A stretch of 39,042 bases of DNA from Triparma columacea (Eukaryota; Sar; Bolidophyceae; Parmales; Triparmaceae). Shown piece after piece: positions 31,001-39,042 of the stretch (the stretch's first letter is position 1; every line of letters starts with the position of its first letter). The stretch spans positions 1 through 39,042 of the forward strand of contig BRYA01000067.1 in assembly GCA_030267965.1 (NCBI GenBank), written 5' to 3'. Position numbers and translations under genes: made by a program. The notes beneath the pieces are model-generated. The model did not search any database, had not been told where the DNA came from, and saw only the letters and a program-made list of their open reading frames with translations.

Positions 31001-33162
31001 CGAACTGTTTATGAAGGTATTTGTGCAGGGTTTGCAGCTTGACCTTCTTCTTCCCCTCGTACTTGCCCCACTCGTTAAGCATGTACACCTCGTTCTCGAG
31101 CTTATCCTTGCGGCGGGCAATTTTACCACGGCGCTTCTTCCAGTAAACCTCCGTGCCGTTGTTGCGAGCAAAGTCAATGTCGAAGACACCAAGGTCCTCC
31201 CCTTCGACGCCATCCTCTTTGGCGTCTTCGGTCAGAACGGTTTCGAAGTGCTCTGTGAGCTTGTGCCTCAATTCCATTATCGATTTGTGATTGGGGAGGT
31301 TGAAGACCTGGATGGTGTAGTCGGAAGGTGAACAGTTTGTGGCATCGGACTCCTCGATTGTCTGCTGCTCTTCCTTCTTCAGCCACTTAAGCGCGAAGAG
31401 GAAGAGAATAATAATCCCCGAGTCAATGTAGGCAATCACCGTCACGATGTCTTCCTTCGCCCAGGTAGTCTCGGCCAAGCCGAAGTAGTTGACAGTGAGT
31501 TCCTCGTCGACACAGAGGCCAACGACCGTGAACGACTGCCCGTCCCGCTCGGTGACGCCTGCGGGGCAATCCGTGAAGTTGGACTTAAAATCTGAAGATG
31601 CCAAAGTCTGCTGGCAAGACGACCCGTCGGATTGCTCCCAACCTTCGTTGCATTCAGTGCCATACTTAGAGTTGTACTCCCATGTGTAGGTGTGGTTGAC
31701 GTCGAGGTGGAACGTGCAGTTCTGATGGCCGAGGCACATGCCAGCGGCGATAAACTGGGCAGAGTTGGAGAAGCACCCTGGGTTGGAGGCTATGTTGACC
31801 TCGGACAGATCCGGGCCGGAGGTTGGGTCCATTTTGTCTGTGTAGTCGTAGGCGCAACAGGTCTCCTTGAGCGTGGTCTCGGAGATGCGGCAGGGCCCGC
31901 CACCGCACTGAAAGCGAGGGGGAGCGAAGCAAGGGGGAGCGAAGCGAGCACAGAAGGGTTGCGTTAGCGTTTGAATAGTGCTTGAATTGTGAATGAATTG
32001 TGAATGAATTATCGTCGTGCTAATTGTTCTTGCCAATCCTCACCTGGCCCCAAGGGGTCACCTCGTCTCCAAGGCCGACAATCACGCCTGCGCAGCTCCC
32101 CTGCTCGTTGACTTGCTGGGCCGGGGGGCAGTTGCAGGCACCCTTAGGGGCGCCCCAGTGCGCCTCCACGGACTTGAAGACACCACTGGGGCACTTAAGG
32201 TCGATGACCTCGCCGGCGACGCCCTCGATGCAGGAGGACGTTCCGGAGCCGAGGGAGCCGATCGTCGTGAAGAATAGGGCATTGAGGGAGGACTCCGTCA
32301 TGAGCAGGGTCTTGTCAGCGGCGGAGTAGGATGAGCCAAGCCAGTAGAAGGCAATGGAGGGGGCCACGGCGAGGGACATTAGCAGGAAGACAACAGTCAT
32401 GAACTTGAGAAACTTGAAGTACAGGACGAGCCCGACTCCGTAAGGCTCGAGAACGGACTCATCCTGGTCCATGCATCTCCTGCACGCGCAGCAGACCTTG
32501 AAGCAGCAGGAGGTCCTGTCGAAGTTGTGGGCGCCAAAGGGGGCGGAGAGGGGGAAAGGGACGAGGGTGTCGCGGGCGGAGGAGGTGGTGGAGGAGACAA
32601 CGAGCTTACCGACGTGCATCTGAGCGCCCATCACGCGGGCCTTTTTGTACGAGAGGAACTTCTCGCCTGGGACCTGGGGAGGGGACAGGGGGAAGGGGGC
32701 AGTGGGAAGGAGTTGGGAAGGCGGAAGGAAGTGGGTGTGAGTGTGGGGGCGGGTCAAGTTCCGTTTCGGGGTCGAGTCCGGGCGGTTGGCCGCCTCGTTT
32801 CATATTTTTGCTTTAGGCCTACTGCTGGCCCACTGCTTCTTCGCTCACCTTTTTGCCATCCTTATACATCCATTTACGACCTGTATCAGGGGGGTATCCG
32901 GCGAGACTGAAAGGATGCGGAGTTGACGTGTAGGGTTAGATCTAAACTATGGCCCAGCTCAAATGTCCATCTCATCTCACCTTCCCGTGGAAAGCTTGGT
33001 CGCTGCCACAGCAAGGCTATCACGGGTCTCCTCGGAGTCACCGAGTTCATTTACGAAATTTTCGCCGCTGGCTTCACGGTGGGCCTTACTGCCACGTCGA
33101 ACAGCCTTCACGACCATGTGAAGTATCGACTTCCTCCAAATTTTCCTCTCTTTTTCCGACAT
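28069..33162 (-). CDS. CSC1/OSCA/TMEM63-like channel with C-terminal WW-like motif
   Basis: Seven exons on the minus strand: 32981-33162, 32849-32906, 32044-32673, 29820-31907, 29405-29680, 28948-29310 and 28069-28652, about 1,392 residues. Six of the junctions are well supported (GTGAG donors). The product has an N-terminal soluble stretch (LAGYPPDTGRKWMYKDGKK), a TM near VLYFKFLKFMTVVFLLMSL, a Cys-rich loop, then TM IAYIDSGIIILFLFALKWL. The cytosolic domain has SDYTIQVFNLPNH, ASSAFITFNTEEGYIRARK and RPAPEPSEIIWENLGR, hallmarks of the CSC1/OSCA/TMEM63 family, and multiple TMs follow. The last exon ends with a WW-like motif (RYDEASGHYYYENKDTGESVWDPP) whose first Trp is missing. It is likely a mechanosensitive or osmosensitive cation channel (or lipid scramblase). 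One problem: exon 6 ends in phase 0 but the last exon needs one prior base, so a micro-exon or alternative site in 28653-28947 is missing from my model. Confidence 0.8.
28884..28937. repeat. CACACCC microsatellite in intron
   Basis: CCCACACCCACAACCACACCC-type repeats lie within the 295-bp last intron of the channel gene, just inside its donor on the minus strand. There the sequence reads as GTGTGGGTGTG repeats and offers many GT dinucleotides near the donor. Confidence 0.8.
29375..29392 (-). repeat. Shared intronic motif, copy 2
   Basis: On the minus strand, GTGAGAATGGGC at the donor is followed at once by GAGGAGCGAAGCGACGAG, an exact 18-nt match to the motif at 15924-15941 in the SH2 gene. 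Confidence 0.85.
29790..29807 (-). repeat. Shared intronic motif, copy 3
   Basis: On the minus strand, the donor GTGAGAATGGAC is followed by GGGGAGCGAAGGGACGAG, 16/18 identical to copies 1 and 2 and at the same offset from the donor. Confidence 0.8.
31918..31945. repeat. 15-bp tandem copy of the GGAGCGAAGC core in an intron
   Basis: GGGGGAGCGAAGC occurs at 31918-31930 and 31933-31945, at the acceptor end of the third intron of the channel gene. Relative to the transcript it is in the opposite orientation to copies 1-3 (it reads GCTTCGCTCCCCC before the AG). Confidence 0.75.
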
Positions 33163-33264
33163 TGGAAGGTTCACTGTTTTTTTATTTTGGATTTTTTGTT
33201 GGGAAAGTGATTCGAATGACAATATCAACGTTTTATAGTGGTTCCTCTCCTCCCTGTCCCCTCC

Positions 33265-34660
33265 TTACGCCCAAACAAGTTCATACGTGAGTTCGTGTCC
33301 AATGGCCTTAGAGAACTTGCCAATCGCCTTCTCAGCCAATTTCTTGATAATAAAGTCCGGCACCAGTCCCCTGATGATGCTCCCTAGCGTTACCGGTATC
33401 CCGTCTGTCGTGCTCTCCCCGCTCCCCGCCGTGTAGTCCACCTTACAGAGCATCTTTGAAGAGGAGGAGAGGATCCTGTGGAGGTCAATGAAGGCATTCA
33501 TGAACCCGTCGTCCATCTGATTCAGCCAAGAGGCGGCGGGGAGGAAGTCGAGGGTGTGGATGAGCTGGTAGTTTAGCTGCATCCAAAGCTCCGCCCCGGA
33601 AAGGGTGAGAGGCTCGTTGTCGATGACGCGGTGAAACTTTAACGAGGTGAGGGAGTCGAGGCGGTGTGAGTTCACGGAGATGTCAAAGAGAAGGTTGGTA
33701 CCGAGAATCAGACGGAGGATAGACGGGAACGCCTCGATCTGTGTGAAGTCCGCAGGGGTGACCAACGTCTTGAGCTTGGGGATTAGGTTTTTAGACATTG
33801 GGAAGAAGTTCGTTCCCACTCCCATTATGGAGTGGAGAAAGAGGGGGGTGGGGGATAGGCCGGGGGCGTTGTAGACGCAGTAATCGTGGCAGAACTTGAG
33901 GTGGTCCATGAAGGATCCGTCGGCGTGCTCAATCGCAAAGTCACAGTCCTCCTGCATGAATTCCATGAGACCCTTCTTGTAGCTCGGCGGCGCCGGTACG
34001 ATCTCGTAGGCCTTCTCTATCCTCGCTATCGCGAGGTCAGACCAGAAAAGCTCGACTGCGATCTTCGACTTCTGGACAGTCCGCGGAAGGGCACCGGTGA
34101 GGGAACCAAAAATGGTAGAGTTCAGGTCAAAGTTTGGGACGGTGGAGACTACGACCTCTGTGAGGGATGAAAGAAGTTAAAGGAGAAGAGAGAATGCGTC
34201 AGAATTTAGAAGGAGGAGGGCGGCAGAGACACTTGAGATAATGGGGGGGGGGGTGACACAGTGAAACTTGAAATACAAGTCATCCATCAGTATGACACAG
34301 TGGAACTTGAAATACAAGTCATCACTCTTGAAAGTGAGAACGTCTCGCTTTTTTCGATTTCTCGGTTGTTAACTCACCTCCGGAGTGGTCGGTTGGCCCC
34401 CCAATTGCGATCTGTGATTTCCTGCGGATGTCAAGTTCCCCCAAGCTGAGATTGTTCTTCTCTGCATCGTCCGGAGAGCTGTCAAGCAATGATTTCTCAA
34501 ACTTCTTTCTCCTCTCCTGGAGCCCCCGTCGGGCCTTGACGGTAGGGGTGCAGACGGAGGAGGAGCCAGCCTTGTAGGATGCGAAGCAGGTGGTGGCAAG
34601 GGCAGCACTTGCAGCCACAATGCCGGTGGTTTGGTCAATATTGAAGTGGATTGTAGGCAT
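33265..34660 (-). CDS. Uncharacterised protein with N-terminal hydrophobic segment
   Basis: Two exons, complement(33265..34157, 34378..34660), encode 391 residues; the 220-bp intron (GTGAGT...CACAG, phase 1) joins G+AG to give HSGEVVVSTVPNF. Residues 12-30 are hydrophobic (TGIVAASAALATTCFASYKA), a possible signal anchor. A basic Arg/Lys segment follows. The rest looks like a globular, helical domain with strong conservation character: LFLHSIMGVGTNFFPMSKNL, FPSILRLILGTNLLFDISV, ELWMQLNYQLIHTLDFLPAA. I do not recognise the family and assign no function. Its stop is only 102 bp upstream of the channel gene's start on the same strand, and its start is divergent to Ran. Confidence 0.7.
34254..34326. 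repeat. 39-bp direct repeat in an intron
   Basis: TGACACAGTG(G/A)AACTTGAAATACAAGTCATC occurs at 34254 and again at 34293, an almost perfect two-copy tandem inside the intron of the uncharacterised gene, directly after an 11-nt or longer G run. Confidence 0.85.
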
Positions 34661-34877
34661 TGTGGATGTGTAGCGAAGCGAAGAATGGGAATGGGCCGGG
34701 CAGGAAGGAGATAGAGTTTGGTTGGGGTGCTTAACGTTTGTGTGTTTGATAGATTTGAGTTACCAGTGGGTGTTTATCGCAAGATTGGTAAAGTCCGAAG
34801 TCCGATTCATTGATTGGGAAGGCCCAAGGCCCAGGCCCAGAAAATTAGTTCCCACCACACCAGCCAAAGACACTCAA
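34661..34877. promoter_or_regulatory. Divergent promoter of the uncharacterised gene and Ran
   Basis: A 217-bp spacer separates the minus-strand ATG at 34660 from the Ran ATG at 34878. It contains TAGCGAAGCGAAGAATGGG from 34671, which recalls the intronic GAGCGAAGCGA motif. No TATA box is evident. Confidence 0.4.
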
Positions 34878-35948
34878 ATGGTGAGCTATTGCTCGTGGAG
34901 CGTTTTGTTTGTGTGAATGCGTTGAGATTGAAGTGGTGTGGTCTTAAGAGAGTGGTTGTACGTGTGTGTGTAGTTTTAGTTTGAGAAATGAAGAGCCCGT
35001 CCACTACGGGGGATTGTGGGAGCAGCATGGAGCAGAATATCATCCCATAAAGAGCTATATCGACCATGTGCCTTGACCTGTCTCTCGTACTTACCCCAAC
35101 TACCTCGTCAATCCCTCCAAATAGGCCCAGGAAGTCCCCGAATTCAAGCTTATCCTCGTTGGAGACGGAGGCGTCGGAAAGACCACCTTTGTCAAGAGGC
35201 ATTTGACTGGAGAGTTCGAGAAGAAGTACGTCGCCACCCTAGGAGTCGAGGTGCACCCTCTGCTCTTCTACACCGGGAGAGGGCCCATCAAATTCAATGT
35301 CTGGGATACTGCTGGTCAGGAGAAGGTGAGGGGAGGGGAGGTCCGAGAGAAGTGAACAAAATTGGAGGGGCGTAGCAAGTGTTGGTACGGGGGACGAGCA
35401 GTCCGATGCTCAGATGGCGAGGCAGTCCGCCTTGTGTGCAGCATCTCCTTTCCCACATCCTCCTCCCCCACTCACCCACCACCCCCTTCCCCCAATACCC
35501 CTCACAGTTCGGCGGCCTCCGCGACGGCTACTACATTCAGGGCCAGTGTGCCATCATCATGTTTGATGTCACCTCCCGCATCACCTACAAGAACGTCCCT
35601 AACTGGCACCGTGACCTCACTCGCGTCTGCGAGAACATCCCCATCGTCCTCACGGGCAACAAGGTCGAGATCAAGGACCGCAAGGTGAAGGCCAAGCAAA
35701 TTACCTTCCACAGGAAGAAGAACCTCCAGTACTACGACATCTCCGCCAAGAGCAATTACAACTTCGAGAAGCCTTTCCTCTGGCTCGCCCGCAAGCTCTC
35801 CGGAGACAACCAGCTCAACTTCGTCGAGGCCCCAGCTCTCCAGCCCCCGGAGTTCTCCATCGACGAAGAGACCAAGGCGCGCTACGAGGCCGAGCTGGCC
35901 CAGGCTGCAGCCCAGCCCCTGCCAGAGGATGACGATGACGACCTCTAA
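34878..35948 (+). CDS. RAN: Ran GTPase
   Basis: Three exons, join(34878..34880, 35125..35325, 35508..35948), encode 214 residues, the usual Ran length. The first coding exon is just the ATG, followed by GTGAGC; the second starts [13 protein letters not shown] after ATAG. The P-loop is GDGGVGKTT (about 14-22), switch I is intact ([14 protein letters not shown]), and WDTAGQEK keeps the catalytic Gln, with the second intron right after it. The G5 motif ([14 protein letters not shown]) and the acidic tail (EDDDDDL) are present. Ran drives nuclear transport and spindle assembly with RCC1, RanGAP and importins. Oddity: the guanine-specificity motif NKxD reads NKVE (Glu at about residue 122; codon GAG at 35667-35669). 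The alternative acceptor CCCAG at 35130 would drop Ala-Gln. Confidence 0.95.
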
Positions 35949-36093
35949 ATGTGAAGGACCAAGATTTTGGAGGGAAGGAAACACCACACACCCACGTTAT
36001 ATAAAAATCAGGTACTGCTAGGTTGGAAGAAGTCAAAAATAGGTGTCGCAACCACATCTGGATTTTCTTATTTATAGAGCGAACCGGACTTCC

Positions 36094-37888
36094 TCAGCGT
36101 ATTTTTCGTCTCAGCGTCTGGTAGCTGTTCGTGATGAGTTTTGTCCTCTCGCTCGCCTCCTTGATTTTTCCCTTCGTCTCGTTCATGAATCTATCCGGGT
36201 GCCACTTAAGTAGCTGCAGTTTCGCGATGCAAGATTTTGAGCGAAGTAAGTTTTAGATATTCATGAACACTTTCCCTCCTCTCTTCCCCCCCCCACCCCA
36301 CCCTCGCTTACCTCCCTCCTGAACGCCTGCTGCAGCTCCTTCTTCCCCACGTCCCTCCCCACCCCCAGCACCTTGTAAGGGTCCGTAGTATCAAACGAGA
36401 ACTTTACCCCCCCGCTCCAATACTTTTCCTCCCCCCCCCTTCTGGAGCCTGAAGATCGCGACGACGACGACGAAGAAGAAGACGATGATGATGATGATGA
36501 TGATGATGACCTCTGACTGCTTCCGCTCTCCCGTTCCTGCCTCCCCTGTTCCCACTCCCTTCCGCTCCCCGTCCACCCCCCCTGTCCAAACCCCTCCTTA
36601 AACTTATCCCAGAAATCATCCCCTCCCCCCCCCCCCATCTCCTCCCTTTTCCTCTCCCCCCCCTTCCCCCTCCTCCTCCTCCACTCCCTCCATCTAATTT
36701 TCGCCCCCTCAACATCGTGTCTCCCTTCATCCTCGTTTACCCAAGTCCCATCCTTCCATCCTTTACCTCCAATTTCCCCCCCCCCCACATCCCCCTCCCT
36801 TTCAAGTTTAGCCTCCTCCCAGCTCCGTACTTCAAGGTAATAAGGCACAAGTACTTTCTTGAATCCCCCAACAACCACACCCGCAAGGAGGAACTGTGGT
36901 ATCCTAGGTAATACGAATCTAAATACAGGAGCTAGAAGGTAGAACAGTGAGTTTGTACGCCTCACAGGTGAATCGTACCTGTAGCGTGGACGGGTTATTA
37001 AATCTAACATGGATATTATCCTGTCCGTACCCTTCCCTGAAATACCTTCACCACCTAGAAGCCTGTGGTCTGTAAGGCTCTTAATCTCCGGGGACGAGGG
37101 AATTGACTGGGGGGAGGAAGATGAGGGAGAAGGGTGACAACCTGATACAGCGCACCTGAAGGGAAGTCCGAGAAGTCTGTACTCAACTATCCAGACAGGT
37201 AATACTAACCTAGCGCTTGATATTAGGTTGAACGACGTGTTTTCCTCGTAGTCGGGTGAGGCTAGGATCTTAGACCATGACTGTGAACGGTGTGATGACC
37301 ATGGGTCAAGCTCTACATTAACATCAAGTGGTAGACGGCGGCGACGACGGGAATCTTGGAGGGGAGGATGGGAGTATAGGAGCCAAGTATCATCCCAAGG
37401 AAGCTTTGAGGATAGGGTAGGGGAGTCGAGGAAGGTATCGAGGTGGAGGACGTCGGCGAGGGAACCACGGTGGTGGTAACCTGAATATACGGGGATGGAC
37501 TGGTGGTATGTTGTTGAACCACTACTAAGAGTTGTGTATGTGAAGATGTAGTAGGGGAGATAGTGGGCGGTTATGTTCGTGGAGGTTACTATCGGGGAGA
37601 TTCCTGAATGAATGGGGGTAGGGAGTGAGGGGGAGAGTAAAAGCACATGGAGAGGGCTAGCCGAGTCTTACCTTGCTCGTTTTTGTAAGTTTCAAATTTC
37701 TCCACAACATCCTCCAGACCCACGGTGAAAGGTAGGCCGTTTAAATCGAATTTCTTGCTTCTGCCGTACCGCATTCCTCTGTAAGCCTGTCTTGGAGGAG
37801 GAAATTTACAAAGAGAGGAAACCATTATGCCAATACGAGATCTATTTGAGGGATGGAGAAGGGTACGGACGGAACGGATAACCAACAT
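36094..37888 (-). CDS. J-domain (DnaJ/HSP40) protein with organellar-type leader
   Basis: Three exons, complement(36094..36213, 36312..37603, 37672..37888), encode 542 residues. Introns are 68 and 98 bp with GTAAG donors; junctions give KNEQ|GISPIVTS and AFRRE|LLKWHPDRF. The leader (MLVIRSVRTLLHPSNRSRIG) is basic and lacks acids, as for mitochondrial import. The middle includes hydrophobic segments near LFYLLAPVFRFVLPRIPQFL, so it may be membrane-bound, then Gly/Arg/Glu-rich and poly-Ser tracts (encoded by a GAT/GAC-type repeat on the + strand, 36457-36510). The J-domain is C-terminal, at about 480-535: TDPYKVLGVGRDVGKKELQ, then LLKWHPDRF with the HPD motif that stimulates Hsp70 ATPase. The last exon is only 40 codons and would be missed by ORF-only calling. 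Its substrate is unknown. Confidence 0.85.
36457..36510 (-). repeat. Trinucleotide repeat encoding poly-Ser in the J-domain gene
   Basis: CGACGACGA, GAAGAA and GATGATGAT runs on the + strand give about 18 Ser codons on the coding strand. Confidence 0.85.
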
Positions 37889-38016
37889 CGTTAGAAGGGG
37901 TATTTAAAGGACGACAGAAGGATAGTGAGTGGTGGAAGGTGTGTGTGATTGGTGTAGATTGGGTTGGAAGTTTTTGGATTCCAAAAGAGGAGACTTCCAG
38001 ACGAGACGGAGGAGGT
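37889..38016. other. Upstream region of the J-domain gene
   Basis: A short non-coding stretch that should hold the minus-strand promoter. It contains TTTAAATA-like sequence about 10-20 bp before the ATG on the minus strand, too close for a certain TATA box. Confidence 0.3.
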
Positions 38017-38125
38017 AACTTCTTGAGATCGCAATGCTTTTTATATTTGAGTAGATTAAAATGAAGCCCTTGACAGCGGGGTGCGGAGGGTACCTTCAGA
38101 TCTTAGAAAGACGCGTAAATAAAGG
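38017..38125 (-). repeat. Dispersed repeat copy A (inverted relative to B and C)
   Basis: From AACTTCTTGAGATCG through GATTAAAATGAAGC and GGTACCTTCAGATCTTA to GCGTAAATAAAGG, this matches the reverse complement of 38801-38911 over most of its length. It also shares a block of about 30 bp (TAGATTAAAATGAAGCCCTT...) with copy B. Confidence 0.85.
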
Positions 38126-38653
38126 AGATATTGGTGATCCAAAATCCCAAAAAAAACCGAGCCAGCCGAGCCGAGCCAGCCGAATCAGCCGAGCCAGTGT
38201 CAAATGAGAGTGAGGAGGGAGAGGAGGGAGGAACAACAACAACAGGGAACAGGAACAAAGAAGGAGGGGAGGGGAGGGGAGGAGAATAAGAGGGGAACCA
38301 GAATGGGAAGGGAACAGGATCCACAGGGAGGGGACAGAGCAAGAGAAGACAGAGCCAGAGAACAAACCATTATAAAGTCGTCCTACATACATTTATACAT
38401 TATTACTACATACATACCCCATTCTCTAAGTGTATTATGGCTTTGTTCCCCTTCCCTGTCTCGGTGCTCTGTCTTGGCTCTGGCTGTCGGTTCTGGTTCC
38501 CTCCTTTCTGTTTCTTCCCGTCCCCCTCCCCCTTCTCCTTCTTCGTCTTCTTCCCCTTCCCCTTTCCCTTCCCTGTCTGGCTCGGGTTCGGGTTCGGTGA
38601 GATTCGGGGGGTTCGGTGAGATTCGGGTTCGGGTTCGGGTTAGAAATGATCAT
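38126..38653. other. Repeat-rich non-coding stretch
   Basis: It holds short GCCGAGCCA-type repeats (about 38158-38194), a purine-rich block (about 38204-38360), a C/T-rich block (about 38450-38580) and a (TTCGGG)-type array. ORFs here are low complexity and unsupported. It lies between the inverted repeat copies, so it may be the interior of one element. Confidence 0.5.
38581..38643 (+). repeat. TTCGGG hexamer-like array
   Basis: CTCGGGTTCGGGTTCGG, then TGAGATTCGG units, then three TTCGGG copies ending GGGTTAG. It is similar in form to, but not the same as, telomeric TTAGGG. It could be a microsatellite or a decayed interstitial telomere-like tract. Confidence 0.7.
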
Positions 38654-38739
38654 AACTCTTTACAACGCAAGTATTTTTAAGATCCGAAGGTACCGTTCGA
38701 ACCCCGCTCTCAAGGGCTTCATTTTAATCTAGTTTACAA
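38654..38739 (+). repeat. Dispersed repeat copy B
   Basis: AACTCTTTACAACGC, AAGATCCGAAGGTACC and AAGGGCTTCATTTTAATCTA match copy C (same orientation) and copy A (inverted). It lacks the last third, which holds the AAAAAGCATTACGATCTCAAG part. Confidence 0.8.
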
Positions 38740-38800
38740 CGCTGAGGAGTGAAGAGTACTTTTCCCCTCCCCTCCCCTGTCTGTGTTCGGGAGTTTTTAA

Positions 38801-38911
38801 CTCTTTACTACACGCGCCTTTATAAGATCTGAAGGTACCATTAGAACAGCGTTAACGAGAGCTTCATTTTAATCTATTCAAAATTAAAAAGCATTACGAT
38901 CTCAAGAAGTT
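38801..38911 (+). repeat. Dispersed repeat copy C
   Basis: CTCTTTACTACACGCGCC, AAGATCTGAAGGTACC, GCTTCATTTTAATCTA and AAAAAGCATTACGATCTCAAG form an imperfect inverted match to copy A at 38017-38125. With A it would bound an element of about 895 bp. Confidence 0.85.
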
Positions 38912-38957
38912 TGAATCTCTCTCATATAAATCAATTATTATTTATATTATTACTAAG

Positions 38958-38958
<1 letters not shown>

Positions 38959-39042
<84 letters not shown>
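38959..39042 (+). repeat. 84-nt poly-G run at the window end
   Basis: Pure G from 38959 to the last base, following AT-rich sequence. This is most likely a sequencing or assembly artefact at a contig end (for example dark-cycle poly-G reads), although genuine shorter G/C runs are frequent in this genome. Confidence 0.9.

Noticed and set aside
38581..38643. TTCGGG array as a true telomere
   Set aside because: The unit is irregular, short and followed by about 300 bp of other sequence; it is not a standard telomere repeat.
38204..38680. 158-codon plus-strand ORF and minus-strand counterparts
   Set aside because: Composed of purine-rich and TTCGGG-type repeat sequence; no protein-like pattern.
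38690..38710. GTTCGAACCCCGC resembles a tRNA T-arm / B box
   Set aside because: There is no A box, acceptor stem or cloverleaf around it, and the string is not kept in repeat copies A or C.
38959..39042. Poly-G tail as a biological feature
   Set aside because: It sits exactly at the window end with a perfectly pure run, which is better explained by sequencing or assembly error.
1..39042. Bacterial origin, operons or CRISPR array
   Set aside because: Spliceosomal introns and eukaryote-specific families are present throughout; the repeats at 1-780 are adjacent tandem units without spacers.

Overview
This is a gene-dense window of a eukaryotic nuclear genome. Ran GTPase, a tubulin-ligase (TTLL) enzyme, a CD36-family receptor, a Dispatched/Patched-like RND protein, a CSC1/OSCA/TMEM63-like channel, an SH2 protein and an organellar ribosome recycling factor all lie in genes with short spliceosomal introns. 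Gene content and architecture suggest a protist, most likely a marine stramenopile alga (a bolidophyte/Parmales-like or other heterokont origin would fit). That placement is inference, since no rRNA or other decisive marker is present. I rebuilt 20 introns (about 68-295 bp); 17 begin GTGAG and 3 begin GTAAG, and nearly all junctions keep the reading frame exactly.

Layout. 1-845: an almost guanine-free tandem-repeat tract (120-bp, then 69-bp units). 846-8054 (-): a 2,402-residue intronless protein with START-like repeats and a tandemly duplicated multi-pass membrane module. 8369-8656 (+): a small hypothetical ORF that abuts a possible 364-bp MITE-like element. 9283-11667 (-): a TTLL10-like ligase with an NlpC/P60-like N-terminal domain. 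12073-12879 (+): a hypothetical single-pass membrane protein. 13007-16450 (+): an SH2 plus TPR-like protein. 16510-20499 (-): a Dispatched-like RND transporter. 20758-21660 (+): an organellar ribosome recycling factor. 21772-26269 (-): a CD36-family protein with a long proline-rich cytosolic N-terminus. 26549-27970 (+): a MORN/coiled-coil protein. 28069-33162 (-): a CSC1-like channel with a C-terminal WW-like motif. 33265-34660 (-): a conserved-looking protein I do not recognise. 34878-35948 (+): Ran. 36094-37888 (-): a J-domain protein. 37889-39042: repeat-rich DNA with an inverted-repeat pair, ending in an 84-nt G run that is probably a contig end.

Genes are packed head-to-head and tail-to-tail, with 60-150 bp between many convergent pairs. 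There is no operon logic and no obvious single pathway. Several genes (TTLL, MORN, Ran) fit a cell with microtubules or flagella, and several encode large membrane or lipid-related proteins (START-like, CD36-like, RND, CSC1). The best candidates for something new are the fused protein at 846-8054, the NlpC/P60-TTLL fusion, and a shared 18-nt motif just inside the 5' ends of introns in different genes, which suggests introner-like elements.
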